From: Pseudomonas tumuqii
Lineage (GTDB): Bacteria > Pseudomonadota > Gammaproteobacteria > Pseudomonadales > Pseudomonadaceae
Direction: 5' to 3'
Assembly: GCF_013184545.1 (NCBI RefSeq)
Contig: NZ_JAAOJA010000002.1
Span: 124,001 to 188,000 of the forward strand
DNA: 64,000 nt
The notes under the pieces are model-generated. The model was not told the DNA's origin and did no database searches. It was given only the letters and a program-made list of their open reading frames with translations. This document shows positions 1-10,629 of the stretch, in pieces. Numbering within the stretch: the stretch's first letter is position 1; each line of letters starts with the position of its first letter. Position numbers and translations under genes: made by a program.

Positions 1-274
1 ACACTGCATCGATAGAAATGGATAATCATGAAATAATCCTGCGCCGACAAAGGCTTAGCAGGTTCTAGTCGGAGTAGGCGAGCGCCGGTTGAGTCATCTT
101 CCAGGCAATGCTCGTTGGCCTTTCAGGTCATGCAGCAGGCGTAGACCTGTCAATACAATAAGGCGCGCCAGCCATTATGAGGGTGAATCCGCGTCATGCG
201 GCTGGCGTAGCAGTTTGGACGCTAAGCGTCGGTCATGACCTGGCCGGCGGACATGCAAAAAAGGGGTTCTGTGT

Positions 275-3067
275 ATGGCGCTTGCGCTAATTGTCGCCTT
301 GCCATTCTTGGGGATGATCCTGCCACTGCTGGCGGATCGATGGGGGCGCTCCGCCTGCTCGGTGGCGGCGGGACTGGCACCGATGCTGGCCTTGATCCTG
401 TTGTTGGCGCAACAATCGTCGGTGTTTGCCGGTGAGCTGGTCAGGGTCAAGCTGAGCTGGTTGCCATCGCTGGGGCTGAACCTGAGCTTGCGCCTGGATG
501 GCCTGGGTTTTCTGTTTGCCTTGCTGATTATCGGCATTGGCCTGCTGGTGATTCTCTACGCCCGTTACTACCTGGCGAAACAGGAGCCGATGGGGCGTTT
601 CTTCGCGTTCCTGCTGCTGTTCATGGGTTCCATGCTCGGCGTGGTGCTGTCGGAAAACCTGCTGCTGATGCTGATGTTCTGGGAGCTGACCAGTCTCTCG
701 TCGTTCCTCCTGATCGGCTTCTGGAGTGGTCGCTCGGATGCCCGCACCGGCGCACGCATGGCCCTGGCTATCACCGGTGGCGGCGGCTTGGCGCTGTTCG
801 CGGGGATCCTGCTGATCGGCCATATCGCCGGCAGCTTCGAGCTGTCGCAGGTGCTCGCGGCCGGTTATGCGATTCGTGCCCATGAGCTGTATCCCCTGGC
901 CCTGGTGCTGGTACTGCTCGGGGTGTTCACCAAGTCGGCGCAGTTTCCCTTCCACTTCTGGTTACCCCATGCGATGGCGGCGCCGACCCCGGTTTCGGCT
1001 TATCTGCACTCGGCGACCATGGTCAAGGCCGGGGTGTTTCTGCTGGCGCGGCTGTACCCGGCGCTGGCCGGTTCCGAGTGGTGGTTCTACCTGGTCAGTA
1101 TCACCGGTCTGGTGACCCTGCTGGTTGGCGCCTGCATGGCCCTGTTTCAGCATGACCTCAAGGGTCTGCTGGCTTACTCGACCATCAGCCACCTGGGCCT
1201 GATCACCCTGCTGTTCGGCCTGGATACCCGTCTGGCGACGGTCGCGGCGGTGTTCCATATCATCAACCACGCGACCTTCAAGGCTTCGCTGTTCATGGCC
1301 GCAGGGATCATCGATCACGAGACCGGCAGCCGCGATATGCGCCGAATCAACGGCATGTGGAAGTACATGCCGCATACGGCGATGCTGGCGATGGTGGCGG
1401 CCTCGGCGATGGCCGGGGTGCCCTTGCTCAATGGCTTCCTGAGCAAGGAGATGTTCTTCAGCGAGACCCTCAACCAGCACCTGCTCGGCAGCTTCAACTG
1501 GGTGATTCCGGCGGTGGCGACCCTGGCCGGGGTGTTCTCGGTGGCCTATTCGCTGCGCTTTATCCACGACGTGTTCTTCAACGGCGAGCCGATCAACCTG
1601 CCGAAGTTCCCGCCCCACGAGCCGCCGCGTTACATGAAGGTGCCGGTGGAGATCCTGGTGTTCCTCTGCCTGCTGGTCGGCATAGTGCCGGCTTACACGG
1701 TGGCACCGCTGCTCGCCGTGGCGGCGACGTCGACCCTGGGGGGAGGCTTGCCCGAGTACAGCCTGGCGATCTGGCATGGATTCAATCTGCCGTTGCTGAT
1801 GAGCTTCATCGCCCTGTTCGGCGGGGTGCTCGTCTACTTCTTCCGCCAGCCGCTGTTCCGCTGGTATGCCGGATTGCCGAGCATGGATGCCCGCTTGCTG
1901 TTCGAACAGGGCATGTTGCTCCTGGTGCGGGTCTGCGTGGCGATCACCAAGCGCCTGGAAAACGGTTCGTTGCAACATTACCTGGCGTTGCTGTTGGGCG
2001 CTGCGCTGGTGGTGGTGACTTTCGGTCTCAGCCCCTTGCCGCAAGTGACCGGCACGCTGGCGCTGACCCCGATCGACGGCATCACCGCGCTAGGTCTGGG
2101 CATTCTGGCCCTGGCCGCGCTGACCACGGTGGTGTTCCATCGCCAGCGCCTGGTGTCGCTGCTGATGCTCAGCGTGGTTGGCCTGATGGTGGCGCTGGCC
2201 TTTGCCCGTTACTCGGCACCGGATCTGGCCCTGACCCAGCTGTCGGTGGAGGTAGTGACGATCGTCCTGTTGATGCTGGCGCTTTACTTCCTGCCGGCGC
2301 AGACGCGCAGCGAGTCGAGCAGCATCCGTGGTCTGCGCGATTTCATTCTGGCGGTGGGCAGCGGCGTGATGGTGGCGATCCTGGTGTTTGCCGTAATGAC
2401 CCGGCCCTATGACAGCATTTCCAGTTTCTTCCTGGAGAACAGCGTGTCCGGCGGTGGCGGCAGCAACGTGGTCAACGTCATTCTGGTGGACTTCCGCGGC
2501 TTCGATACCCTGGGCGAAATCAGCGTGCTGGCGATTGCCGGCGTTGGCATCTACGCCATGCTCGATGGCCTGCGGCTGTTCCAGCCGCGCGTCGATGCGC
2601 AAGGCCGTAGCTGGGCACATGATCGGCATCCGCTGATCCTCGCCACCCTGTCGCGGGTGTTGTTGCCGATGGCCCTGTTGATTTCAGTGTTCATCTTCCT
2701 GCGCGGCCACAACCTGCCAGGCGGCGGTTTCATCGCCGGCCTGGTCACTGCCGTGGCGCTGATCCTGCAATACGTCGCCAGCGGCGTGCAGTGGACCCAG
2801 TCGCGGTTGCCGCTCAACTATCACCGCATTGCCGGCGCCGGGGTGCTGATCGCCGGCCTTACCGGGCTCGGCAGTTGGCTGTTCGATCGGCCGTTCCTGA
2901 CCTCGACATTCGGTCATTTCGAGATCCCGCTGATCGGCGAGATCGAACTGGCCAGTGCCATGCTGTTTGACCTGGGGGTGTACCTGACCGTAGTCGGTGC
3001 GACCCTGCTGATTCTCGCCAACCTGGGCAAGCTTACCCAGGAAAAGACCGGACTAGAGGTACTTTGA
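275..3067 (+). CDS. mrpA: Mrp-type cation/proton antiporter, fused subunits A and B
   Basis: This 930-residue polytopic membrane protein is the largest subunit of the Mrp (Sha/Pha/Mnh) complex, which exchanges cytoplasmic Na+ or K+ for protons. The NuoL-like proton-channel part has the conserved Glu near residue 137 (FWELTS) and Lys near 220 ([13 protein letters not shown]). From about residue 786 ([20 protein letters not shown]) it runs into an MnhB-like domain, so A and B are fused, as in the Pseudomonas-type (group 2) operons. This explains why no separate subunit B follows. The ATG at 275 has an AAGGGG ribosome site eight bases upstream. It is the first gene of six tightly packed genes; its stop lies one base before the next ATG. 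Identification is firm; the preferred ion cannot be read from sequence. Confidence 0.95.
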   Translation: MALALIVALPFLGMILPLLADRWGRSACSVAAGLAPMLALILLLAQQSSVFAGELVRVKLSWLPSLGLNLSLRLDGLGFLFALLIIGIGLLVILYARYYLAKQEPMGRFFAFLLLFMGSMLGVVLSENLLLMLMFWELTSLSSFLLIGFWSGRSDARTGARMALAITGGGGLALFAGILLIGHIAGSFELSQVLAAGYAIRAHELYPLALVLVLLGVFTKSAQFPFHFWLPHAMAAPTPVSAYLHSATMVKAGVFLLARLYPALAGSEWWFYLVSITGLVTLLVGACMALFQHDLKGLLAYSTISHLGLITLLFGLDTRLATVAAVFHIINHATFKASLFMAAGIIDHETGSRDMRRINGMWKYMPHTAMLAMVAASAMAGVPLLNGFLSKEMFFSETLNQHLLGSFNWVIPAVATLAGVFSVAYSLRFIHDVFFNGEPINLPKFPPHEPPRYMKVPVEILVFLCLLVGIVPAYTVAPLLAVAATSTLGGGLPEYSLAIWHGFNLPLLMSFIALFGGVLVYFFRQPLFRWYAGLPSMDARLLFEQGMLLLVRVCVAITKRLENGSLQHYLALLLGAALVVVTFGLSPLPQVTGTLALTPIDGITALGLGILALAALTTVVFHRQRLVSLLMLSVVGLMVALAFARYSAPDLALTQLSVEVVTIVLLMLALYFLPAQTRSESSSIRGLRDFILAVGSGVMVAILVFAVMTRPYDSISSFFLENSVSGGGGSNVVNVILVDFRGFDTLGEISVLAIAGVGIYAMLDGLRLFQPRVDAQGRSWAHDRHPLILATLSRVLLPMALLISVFIFLRGHNLPGGGFIAGLVTAVALILQYVASGVQWTQSRLPLNYHRIAGAGVLIAGLTGLGSWLFDRPFLTSTFGHFEIPLIGEIELASAMLFDLGVYLTVVGATLLILANLGKLTQEKTGLEVL

Positions 3068-3068
3068 G

Positions 3069-3398
3069 ATGGAAGCTTTGTTTGCCGCAGCCCTCGGCAT
3101 CCTTACCGCCAGCGGTGTTTACCTGCTGCTGCGGGCGCGCACCTTTCCGGTGGTGATGGGCCTGACGCTGATTTCCTATGCCGTCAACCTGTTCCTGTTC
3201 GCCATGGGCCGCCTGCAAACCGGCGCGACCACCGTGATCGGCGCCAGCGCCGAGTATGCCGATCCGCTGCCGCAGGCACTGGTGCTGACCGCCATCGTGA
3301 TTGGCTTTGCCATGACCGCCTTCGTGGTGGTGCTGGCGTTGCGCAGTGTCGGTGAAATGAAAACCGACCACGTCGATGGCCGGGAGTCCGCACGATGA
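3069..3398 (+). CDS. mrpC: Mrp antiporter subunit C
   Basis: The 109-residue protein has three predicted membrane helices and belongs to the NuoK-like family. It forms the small C subunit that sits between the A and D modules of the antiporter. Its ATG starts one base after the stop of the upstream fused A/B gene, and its end overlaps the next gene by four bases (ATGA). This implies translational coupling. Length and position match subunit C in other Mrp operons. Confidence 0.94.
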   Translation: MEALFAAALGILTASGVYLLLRARTFPVVMGLTLISYAVNLFLFAMGRLQTGATTVIGASAEYADPLPQALVLTAIVIGFAMTAFVVVLALRSVGEMKTDHVDGRESAR

Positions 3399-4900
3399 AT
3401 CACGGCTTGATCCTGCCGATAGTGCTGCCGATGTTCATCGGCTGCCTGCTGCTGTTCGGTGCCCGGCTGAGCATGCCGGTCAAACGCAGCCTGTCGCTGA
3501 GCTCCACCGCCGTGCTCGTGCTGCTGAGCTTCTGGCTGATGTGGCAGGCCGACCAGGGTGTGCTGCAGGTCTATGCCCTGGGCAATTGGCAGCCGCCGTT
3601 CGGCATCATCCTGCTGCTCGATCGGCTCAGTGCGCTGCTGCTGGTGGCCACCGCGGTGCTGGCATTTTTCGCCCTGCTCTATGCGACACGCGGCGATGAC
3701 GAGCGCGGGCGCAACTTCCATGCGCTGTTCCAGTTCCAGTTGATGGGCCTCAATGGCGCCTTTCTCACCGGCGACCTGTTCAACCTGTTCGTGTTTTTCG
3801 AGATCCTGCTGATCGCCTCCTATTCGTTGCTGCTGCATGGCGGCGGCCCGGACCGGGTGCGCGCCGGCTTGCACTACGTGATCCTCAATCTGGTCGGTTC
3901 GGCCTTGTTCCTGCTGGCGGTCGGTGTGCTCTACGGCATCACCGGCACCCTGAACATGGCCGACATGGCCGTACGGGTCGCCGCGGCCAATGCCGATCAG
4001 GCGCCATTGCTGGGCGCCGCCGGCTTGCTGCTGCTGGTGGTGTTCGGCCTGAAGGCGGCGTTCCTGCCGCTGTATTTCTGGCTGCCCAGGGCCTACGCCT
4101 CGGCCACGGCACCGGTGGCGGCGCTGTTCGCGATCATGACCAAGGTCGGTCTGTACTCGATCCTGCGCGTGTACACGCTGATCTTCGGCGACGATGCCGG
4201 CATGCTGGCCAACATGGCCCAGGAATGGCTCTGGCCGCTGGCGCTGCTGACCATCGGCCTGGGCGTCATCGGCGCGCTGGCGGCGAACAGCCTGCACGGC
4301 TTGCTCGCCTACCTGGTGGTGGTCTCGGTCGGCACCTTGCTCGCGGGGCTTGCCCTGGGCACGCCGCAAGCCCTGGCTGCGGTGCTGTACTACCTGCTGC
4401 ACAGCACCTGGATTGCCGGTGGCCTGTTCCTCCTGGCTGATTTGATCGCGCGCCAGCGCGGGGAGAAGGCCACCCAGCTGATCCAGGGGCCGGCATTGCA
4501 GAACCCGCATCTGCTGGGGATCCTGTTCTTTGTCGGGGCAATCAGTGTGGCCGGCTTGCCGCCGCTATCCGGCTTCATCGGCAAGCTGCTGTTGTTGCGT
4601 GCGGTCGAACCAGGCCTGCAGGCCCTGTTTCTCTGGCCGGTGGTGCTGGGCGGTGGCCTGGCCACCTTGATCGCCCTCAGTCGCGCCGGCAGCACCCTGT
4701 TCTGGCGGGTCGGTCTGAGCCAGCTGGACAGTGCCGAACTGGATCGCGGCCGCTTGCTGGCCTGCATCGGCCTGCTGCTGCTCAGCCCGCTGCTGGTCGG
4801 TCTGGCCGCGCCCCTGCTGACCTATGTCGAGGCAACGGCCAGCCAGTTGCTTGACCTGCAGTTGTATCGCCAGATCCTACTCCCGGGAGGTGCATCATGA
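3395..4900 (+). CDS. mrpD: Mrp antiporter subunit D
   Basis: The 501-residue polytopic protein is homologous to the NuoN/NuoM proton-pumping subunits of complex I. It carries the conserved FFEILLIASYSLLLHGG segment in an early helix, and the lysine-bearing stretches GLKAAFLPLYFWLPRAYA and IMTKVGLYSILRVY typical of these antiporter-like proteins. It overlaps subunit C by four bases and subunit E by four bases. It should form the second large channel of the complex. Confidence 0.95.
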   Translation: MNHGLILPIVLPMFIGCLLLFGARLSMPVKRSLSLSSTAVLVLLSFWLMWQADQGVLQVYALGNWQPPFGIILLLDRLSALLLVATAVLAFFALLYATRGDDERGRNFHALFQFQLMGLNGAFLTGDLFNLFVFFEILLIASYSLLLHGGGPDRVRAGLHYVILNLVGSALFLLAVGVLYGITGTLNMADMAVRVAAANADQAPLLGAAGLLLLVVFGLKAAFLPLYFWLPRAYASATAPVAALFAIMTKVGLYSILRVYTLIFGDDAGMLANMAQEWLWPLALLTIGLGVIGALAANSLHGLLAYLVVVSVGTLLAGLALGTPQALAAVLYYLLHSTWIAGGLFLLADLIARQRGEKATQLIQGPALQNPHLLGILFFVGAISVAGLPPLSGFIGKLLLLRAVEPGLQALFLWPVVLGGGLATLIALSRAGSTLFWRVGLSQLDSAELDRGRLLACIGLLLLSPLLVGLAAPLLTYVEATASQLLDLQLYRQILLPGGAS

Positions 4901-5400
4901 CGGCCCGTCGCTGGCTGCCCCATCCGCTGCTGAGCCTGACCTTGCTGCTGGTCTGGTTGCTGCTGGTGAACGACATCAGCGTTGGCCACTGGTTGCTTGG
5001 CGCTCTGCTCGGCTGGCTGATTCCGCTATTGACCCAGGTGTTCTGGATCAACCCGCCGCGGATCCGCAAACCGCTGAAGCTGTGCCTGTTCTTCCTGCGG
5101 GTACTGGGCGATATCGTCATCGCCAATCTGCAGGTGGCCAAGTTGATTCTCGGTCCCAGCGCCAGGTTGCGTCCGGCCTTCGTCGAAATCCCCATGCTGC
5201 TGGAGGACGAACTGGCCCTGACCATGCTCGCCAGCATCATTTCCCTGACCCCGGGGACGGTATCCGCCGACTTGAGCGACGACCGCAAGATCCTCTTGGT
5301 GCACAGTCTGGATGTGGACGACGAGGCCGCGCTGGTCGAGCAGATCAAGCACCGCTACGAAGCACCGCTGCTGGAGGTATTCGCATGCTCGCCTACGTGA
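4897..5400 (+). CDS. mrpE: Mrp antiporter subunit E
   Basis: The 167-residue protein has an N-terminal pair of hydrophobic helices followed by a cytoplasmic domain with the SLTPGTVSADL motif characteristic of MnhE proteins. It overlaps subunit D by four bases. Its 3' end overlaps the start of subunit F by 16 bases, so translation is coupled. Confidence 0.94.
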   Translation: MTARRWLPHPLLSLTLLLVWLLLVNDISVGHWLLGALLGWLIPLLTQVFWINPPRIRKPLKLCLFFLRVLGDIVIANLQVAKLILGPSARLRPAFVEIPMLLEDELALTMLASIISLTPGTVSADLSDDRKILLVHSLDVDDEAALVEQIKHRYEAPLLEVFACSPT

Positions 5401-5654
5401 TTCCCTTGTGTCTGGCGATCATGGGCCTGGCCCTGGTGCTGACCCTGGCGCGCCTGATCAAGGGGCCCGACATGCCGGACCGGATCCTGGCCCTGGACAC
5501 CCTGTACATCAACGCCATTGCCTTGCTGGTGCTGTTCGGTATCTGGCTGGGCTCGGATCTGTATTTCGAGGCGGCGCTGCTGATCGCCGTGATGGGCTTT
5601 ATCGGCACCGTGGCGGTGGCTAAATACCTGCTGCGCGGCGACATCATCGAGTAA
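5385..5654 (+). CDS. mrpF: Mrp antiporter subunit F
   Basis: The 89-residue protein has three membrane helices and the MrpF signature RLIKGPDMPDRILALDTLYIN. I chose the ATG at 5385, inside the last codons of subunit E, because a GGAGG-like site (CTGGAGG, 5371-5377) precedes it by seven bases. A longer reading of the frame would start far inside subunit E and gives no recognisable sequence before this methionine. Confidence 0.92.
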   Translation: MLAYVIPLCLAIMGLALVLTLARLIKGPDMPDRILALDTLYINAIALLVLFGIWLGSDLYFEAALLIAVMGFIGTVAVAKYLLRGDIIE

Positions 5655-5663
5655 GGAATGGTC

Positions 5664-5996
5664 ATGCATAGCTGGATCGAAGCGTTGGTCGCCCTGTTTC
5701 TGCTGCTTGGCAGCCTGTTTGCCCTGGTCGGTGCCATTGGCCTGTACCGCCTGCCGGACTTCTTCATGCGCCTGCATGGGCCGACCAAGTCGACCACCCT
5801 GGGCGTGGGCGGCATGGTCATCGCCTCGCTGATCTACTTCGGCAGCCGGGGCGATGGCATCAGCCTGCACGAGCTGCTGATCACCCTGTTCCTGTTCATC
5901 ACCGCGCCGGTCAGCGCCCACATGCTGGCCAAGGCCGCCTTGCAGCAGAAACTGCGCCTGAGCGACAAGACCCGCGGCAGGCCCTGGGAGCAGTAG
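5664..5996 (+). CDS. mrpG: Mrp antiporter subunit G
   Basis: The protein of about 110 residues has three membrane helices and the MnhG/PhaG signature GLYRLPDFFMRLHGPTK. Two in-frame ATGs occur at 5658 and 5664. The AAGGA site at 5653-5657 directly abuts the first and is correctly spaced for the second, so 5664 is preferred. It is the last gene of the operon. A GC-rich hairpin follows at 6011-6032. Confidence 0.92.
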   Translation: MHSWIEALVALFLLLGSLFALVGAIGLYRLPDFFMRLHGPTKSTTLGVGGMVIASLIYFGSRGDGISLHELLITLFLFITAPVSAHMLAKAALQQKLRLSDKTRGRPWEQ

Positions 5997-6010
5997 AAGG
6001 GCGGCTCGAG

Positions 6011-6032
6011 CGGCGTTCCGTTCAGAACGCCG
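6011..6032. terminator. Hairpin after the mrp operon
   Basis: CGGCGTTC at 6011-6018 and GAACGCCG at 6025-6032 form a perfect eight-base stem with a six-base loop just after mrpG. There is no T run, so it could stabilise the transcript 3' end or help termination, but it is not a classical intrinsic terminator. Confidence 0.45.
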
Positions 6033-6212
6033 CGACAGCCAGCCAGCTTGTGTGCCGCACCGATCAACCCATGGTGCACTGCCTGCGGCGAGTGACACCC
6101 TACGGATCGCGCATGCTCCAAACCATCGCCAGGCGCACAATTCGCGTGCCTGACTGTACCTGTCCGCGTTGCACCGGCCTGGCTACACTCCAGCTTTTGC
6201 GTGGAGCGGCAT

Positions 6213-7130
6213 ATGAGCGGTCAGGGCAGGGCGCTGGCAGTGATCTGCCTGATCGTGGCCATGGCGCTGTGGGGTAGTTCCTTTATCGCCCTGAAATGGG
6301 CCTTCGCCGAGTTGCCGGCGATGTGGGTGATCTTCGCCCGCATGGCCTTGGGCAGCCTGGTGTTCCTGCTCGCCTGGCGCTGGCGCGGACGCCTTCGCTA
6401 CCGCCGCGGCGACTGGAAGTACCTGCTCGGTCTGGCTGCCTGCGAGCCCTGCCTGTACTTCATCTTCGAGGCCCTGGCGCTGCAGAACACCAGCGCCTCG
6501 CAGGCCGGGATGATCACCGCGCTGCTGCCGTTGCTGGTGGCCATGGGCGCCTTCGTCTTCCTGCGTGAGCGGATCAGCCGGACCACCCTGGCCGGCTTTC
6601 TGCTGGCGCTAGTGGGGGCGGTCTGGCTGAGCCTGGCCGGCCATGCCGACCAGCACGCGCCCAACCCCCTGCTCGGCAACTTATTCGAACTGCTCGCCAT
6701 GCTCTGCGCCATGGGCTACACCCTGCTGCTCAAGCACCTGTCCACGCGCTATTCGGCCTTTATCCTCACGGCGATGCAGGCGTTTATCGGCAGCGTATTC
6801 TTCCTGCCGCTGGCGTTGCTCAGCGCGCCCATGCCTGCCAGCCTCTCGCTGCAGGGGCTGGCGGCCGTGGCCTATCTGGGTGTAGTGGTCACGGTCGGCG
6901 CCTATGGCCTGTACAACTATGGCGTCAGCCAGTTGCCGGCCAGCCAGGCGTCGGGCTTCACCAACCTGATTCCGCTGTTCACCCTGGTATTCGCCATGCT
7001 GCTGCTCGGCGAACGGCTGAACGCCATGCAACTGCTCGCGGCGGCGCTGGTGTTCGGCGGGGTGGCCTTGAGCCAATGGCGCACTGCGCCAGCCGTACCG
7101 CCAGCCGTACCGGCTGGCGTACTGGATTGA
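6213..7130 (+). CDS. EamA/DMT-family inner-membrane transporter
   Basis: The 305-residue protein has about ten hydrophobic helices in two EamA repeats. The N-terminal helix carries the family-typical [13 protein letters not shown]. The second repeat ends with [21 protein letters not shown]. Such drug/metabolite transporters usually export amino acids or other small metabolites; the substrate is not visible here. The ATG at 6213 is preferred over a GTG at 6201, because GGAG lies six bases before the ATG. The next gene, a PLP enzyme, follows after ten bases, so the two are probably co-transcribed and the exporter may act on that enzyme's substrate or product. Confidence 0.85.
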   Translation: MSGQGRALAVICLIVAMALWGSSFIALKWAFAELPAMWVIFARMALGSLVFLLAWRWRGRLRYRRGDWKYLLGLAACEPCLYFIFEALALQNTSASQAGMITALLPLLVAMGAFVFLRERISRTTLAGFLLALVGAVWLSLAGHADQHAPNPLLGNLFELLAMLCAMGYTLLLKHLSTRYSAFILTAMQAFIGSVFFLPLALLSAPMPASLSLQGLAAVAYLGVVVTVGAYGLYNYGVSQLPASQASGFTNLIPLFTLVFAMLLLGERLNAMQLLAAALVFGGVALSQWRTAPAVPPAVPAGVLD

Positions 7131-7140
7131 GGAGGCAGTG

Positions 7141-8235
7141 ATGAGCGATTCAAGAGCCTGGGCGCGCGAGGCGATCCGCATCATCGAGGCGGATTTCCAG
7201 CGCAGTGCCGATACCCACCTGATCCCCCTGGCGCTGCCCGGTTTGCCAGGCATCGAGCTGTACTTCAAGGACGAGTCCAGCCACCCGACGGGCAGCCTCA
7301 AGCATCGCCTGGCCCGCTCGCTGTTTCTCTATGCCCTGTGCAACAGCCGGCTCAAGCCCGGCGCGCCGGTGGTCGAGGCGTCCAGCGGCTCCACGGCGAT
7401 CTCCGAAGCCTATTTTGCCGGTCTGCTGGGCCTGCCCTTTATCGCCGTGATGCCCGCCAGCACCTCGCAGGAAAAGATCGCGCAGATCGCCTTCTATGGT
7501 GGAAAGAGCCACCTGGTCGACGACCCGACGCAGATCTACGCCGAATCCGAACGGCTGGCCAGGGAGAGCGGCGGGCATTTCATGGATCAGTTCACCTACG
7601 CCGAGCGCGCCACCGACTGGCGCGCCAACAACAACATCGCCGAAGCGATCTTTCAGCAGCTGCGCAGCGAGCGTTATCCCGAGCCGACCTGGCTGGTCTC
7701 CAGCGCCGGCACCGGCGGCACCCTGGCCACGCTGGGCCGTTATGTGCGCTACCGTCGGCATGCCACCCGGGTGCTGTGCGCCGATGCCGAGCGCTCGGTG
7801 TTCTTCGACTACTACCGCAGCGGTGATGCCAGCCTGACCCTGGACTGCGGCTCGCGCATCGAAGGCATTGGCCGGCCGCGGGTCGAGGCATCCTTCCTGC
7901 CGACGGTGATCGACGCCATGTGCAAGGTGCCGGATGCCCTGTCCCTGGCCGCCATGCATTACCTGGCCGGGCGTCTGGGACGGCGGGTCGGTGGCTCCAG
8001 CGGCACCAACCTGATCGGTGCGCTGCTGCTGGCGCGGCGCATGGTCGCGGCCGGCCAGTCCGGCTCAGTGGTGGCGATCCTCTGCGATGGCGGCGAGCGC
8101 TATGCCACCACCTATTACGACCAGAGTTGGCTGCACAGCCAGGGCTTCGCGCTGGCGCCGCTGATCGAGGCGGTGGCGGCGTGCGCCGAACGCGGCGAGC
8201 CATTGCCGGGTGATGTGCCAACGGCAGGCCTCTAG
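7141..8235 (+). CDS. PLP-dependent enzyme of the cysteine synthase (fold type II) family
   Basis: The 364-residue protein belongs to the beta family of pyridoxal-phosphate enzymes. The likely Schiff-base lysine is Lys54, in [11 protein letters not shown]. It is followed by the substrate loop [21 protein letters not shown] and the phosphate-binding glycine loop [18 protein letters not shown]. Relatives act as cysteine synthases, desulfhydrases or diaminopropionate-type lyases, and the exact reaction cannot be assigned. GGAGG at 7131-7135 places the start at the ATG 7141 rather than the adjacent GTG 7138. It lies ten bases after the EamA transporter and 34 bases before an acetyltransferase, which suggests a three-gene unit. 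Confidence 0.8.
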   Translation: MSDSRAWAREAIRIIEADFQRSADTHLIPLALPGLPGIELYFKDESSHPTGSLKHRLARSLFLYALCNSRLKPGAPVVEASSGSTAISEAYFAGLLGLPFIAVMPASTSQEKIAQIAFYGGKSHLVDDPTQIYAESERLARESGGHFMDQFTYAERATDWRANNNIAEAIFQQLRSERYPEPTWLVSSAGTGGTLATLGRYVRYRRHATRVLCADAERSVFFDYYRSGDASLTLDCGSRIEGIGRPRVEASFLPTVIDAMCKVPDALSLAAMHYLAGRLGRRVGGSSGTNLIGALLLARRMVAAGQSGSVVAILCDGGERYATTYYDQSWLHSQGFALAPLIEAVAACAERGEPLPGDVPTAGL

Positions 8236-8269
8236 CCGGGCTACGGGCTCACTGACGCAGGGAGGATAG

Positions 8270-8782
8270 ATGAGCGACTTCGAAATACGCCGGGCGCAGG
8301 CGGAGGACATCGTTGAGATGTGCACGCTGATTTTCGAGCACGGGCCCAACCCCTGGAACCACCTGCCCGAGGACGAAGTGATCGCCCATCTGCAGGGCAT
8401 CGCCGCTGGTGCGGTGCAGGCGGTTCTGGCCGAGCGCGCGGGCGAATTGCTGGGTTTCGTCAGTTATCGGCTTTCCAGGCACTTCGAGCGCTATCAGCCC
8501 GAAGTGCGTCGCGGCCAGCTGCACGCCTATATCTGCGAGGCGGTAACCCACCGGGCGCTGGTCGGGCAGGGGCTGGGTTCGCGCCTGCTCAGCCAGGCAG
8601 TCGGGCAATTGGCCGAGCAGGGCATCGTCGATATCTATATCGACCGCCATGAGCAGAACGCCGCCTCGGCGGGGATGATGCGCAAGGCCGGTTTCGTCGA
8701 GATCGAGAGCTACACCGACCCGCAGCGGCGCCCCTATGGCTCGGGGCGCACCACGGTCTGTCGCTTGCAGGTGCAGCCGTAA
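8270..8782 (+). CDS. GNAT-family N-acetyltransferase
   Basis: The 170-residue protein has a GNAT fold. The acetyl-CoA loop is recognisable around VTHRALVGQGLGSRLLSQAV. The C-terminal part carries DRHEQNAASAGMMRKAGFVEIE, which matches the usual strand 5 to helix 4 region. The acceptor is unknown. A strong GGGAGGA site precedes the ATG. It follows the PLP enzyme closely on the same strand, so a role in amino-acid metabolism is a reasonable inference only. Confidence 0.8.
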   Translation: MSDFEIRRAQAEDIVEMCTLIFEHGPNPWNHLPEDEVIAHLQGIAAGAVQAVLAERAGELLGFVSYRLSRHFERYQPEVRRGQLHAYICEAVTHRALVGQGLGSRLLSQAVGQLAEQGIVDIYIDRHEQNAASAGMMRKAGFVEIESYTDPQRRPYGSGRTTVCRLQVQP

Positions 8783-8840
8783 GCGACAGAATTGCGCCGC
8801 CATATGGCTGTTGCTGGTGCGCACGACGCACCCTACGGGG

Positions 8841-10457
8841 TCAGGCCTCGGCAAGTCCCAGCATATCCCGCGCCAGCGCCTCGGCCACGCGAATGCCGTC
8901 GACCCCGGCGGAGAGGATGCCGCCGGCATAGCCCGCGCCTTCGCCGGCCGGATACAGGCCCTTGACGTTGAGGCTCTGCATATCCGCGCCGCGGGTGATG
9001 CGCAGCGGCGAGGAAGTGCGCGTCTCGATGCCGGTGAGTACCGCGTCAGCAAGTGCGAAGCCCTTGATCTGCTTGTCGAAGGCCGGCAGCGCTTCGCGGA
9101 TCGCCTCGATGGCGAAGTCCGGCAGGGCCAGGGCCAGGTCGCCGAGTTTGACCCCCGGTTTGTAGGACGGCTCGACGCTGCCCAGAGCGGTCGACGGCCG
9201 GCCTGCGATAAAGTCGCCGACCAGTTGCCCCGGTGCCTCGTAGTTGCTGCCACCGAGCAGGTAGGCCTGGGATTCCAGGCGTTCCTGCAATTCCACTCCG
9301 GCCAGCGGGCCGCCCGGGTAGTCCTGCTCCGGGGTGATGCCGACGACGATGCCGGCGTTGGCGTTGCGCTCGTTGCGCGAATACTGGCTCATGCCGTTGG
9401 TCACCACGCGCCCGGCTTCCGAGGTAGCGGCGACCACGGTGCCGCCCGGGCACATGCAGAAGCTGTAGACCGAGCGGCCGTTGCTGGCGTGGTGCACCAG
9501 CTTGTAGTCGGCGGCGCCGAGCTTGGGGTGGCCGGCGTACTTGCCCAGGCGCGCACGGTCGATCAGCGACTGCGGATGTTCGATGCGGAAACCCACCGAA
9601 AACGGCTTGGCTTCCATGTACACGCCACGGCTATGCAGCATGCGGAAGGTGTCGCGCGAGCTGTGGCCGAGGGCGAGCAGCACATGGCGGCTGCGGATCT
9701 GTTCGCCGCTGTCGAGGACCACGCCGAGCAGTTGGCCATCCTCGATCAGCAGATCGCTGACCCGCTGCTGGAAGCGCACTTCGCCGCCCAGGGCCTTGAT
9801 CTCCTCGCGCATGGTGGCGACCACGCCGGTCAGGCGGAAGGTGCCGATATGCGGTTTGCTGACGTAGAGGATTTCCTCCGGTGCGCCAGCCTTGACGAAC
9901 TCCTGCAGCACCTTGCGCCCCAGGTGCTTGGGATCCTTGATCTGGCTGTACAGCTTGCCGTCGGAGAAGGTGCCGGCACCGCCCTCGCCGAACTGTACGT
10001 TGGATTCGGGGTTGAGCACGTTCTTGCGCCACAGGCCCCAGGTGTCCTTGGTGCGCTGGCGCACCTCGGTGCCGCGTTCCAGCACGATCGGCTTGAATCC
10101 GGCCTGGGCCAGAATCAGCGCGGCGAAGATCCCGCAGGGGCCGAAGCCGACCACCAGCGGGCGTTCGTCGAGGTTGGCCGGCGCCTGGCCGACCGGCTGG
10201 TAGCTGATGTTCGGGGCGGCGGTTACGTGGTGGTCGTCGGCGAATTTGGCCAACAGCGCCGCTTCATCGCGCACGCTGCAGTCGATGGTGTAGATGAACT
10301 GCAGCTCGCTGGATTTCTTGCGGGCGTCGTAGCTGCGCTTGAACAGGCTGAAGTCGAGCAAATCCTCAGGGCCGATCCCCAGGCGCTGGACTATGGCCGG
10401 GCGCAGGGCTTCTTCGGGGTGATCGAGCGGCAGCTTGAGTTCGGTGATACGCAGCAT
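8841..10457 (-). CDS. FAD-dependent dehydrogenase (COG2509-like)
   Basis: The 538-residue flavoprotein has an N-terminal ferredoxin-fold-like domain (MLRITELKLPLD onward). A Rossmann FAD-binding segment follows (LVVGFGPCGIFAALILAQAG). The C-terminal FAD motif is YPAGEGAGYAGGILSAGVDG. Proteins of this type are annotated as uncharacterised NAD(P)/FAD-dependent oxidoreductases and the substrate is not known. I start it at ATG 10457, whose product begins with the conserved domain. A TTG ten codons upstream would add nothing recognisable. It is convergent with the GNAT gene and is the only gene of its unit. Confidence 0.82.
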   Translation of the reverse strand: MLRITELKLPLDHPEEALRPAIVQRLGIGPEDLLDFSLFKRSYDARKKSSELQFIYTIDCSVRDEAALLAKFADDHHVTAAPNISYQPVGQAPANLDERPLVVGFGPCGIFAALILAQAGFKPIVLERGTEVRQRTKDTWGLWRKNVLNPESNVQFGEGGAGTFSDGKLYSQIKDPKHLGRKVLQEFVKAGAPEEILYVSKPHIGTFRLTGVVATMREEIKALGGEVRFQQRVSDLLIEDGQLLGVVLDSGEQIRSRHVLLALGHSSRDTFRMLHSRGVYMEAKPFSVGFRIEHPQSLIDRARLGKYAGHPKLGAADYKLVHHASNGRSVYSFCMCPGGTVVAATSEAGRVVTNGMSQYSRNERNANAGIVVGITPEQDYPGGPLAGVELQERLESQAYLLGGSNYEAPGQLVGDFIAGRPSTALGSVEPSYKPGVKLGDLALALPDFAIEAIREALPAFDKQIKGFALADAVLTGIETRTSSPLRITRGADMQSLNVKGLYPAGEGAGYAGGILSAGVDGIRVAEALARDMLGLAEA

Positions 10458-10629
10458 GAGGCAATCCAGGATCAGGGCCGGAGGCAACCCGGCAGCTTTG
10501 GGAAGGCAGCGATTATAGGCGCTATTGGGCCTGGAGGGGCACGCAGCACTGGCCTGGATCCATCAGCGGTTCTGCTGGTGGGCCGGGCGGCGTTGCGCTT
10601 CAGCCCAGCACAATGCAGCAACGGGTGAC

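Noticed and set aside
175..537. A 120-codon minus-strand frame at the left end
   Set aside because: It overlaps the start of the certain mrpA gene and shows no similarity to any protein family.
8736..10628. A 630-codon plus-strand frame opposite the FAD oxidoreductase
   Set aside because: Antisense of a recognisable flavoprotein, without domain similarity or a ribosome site.
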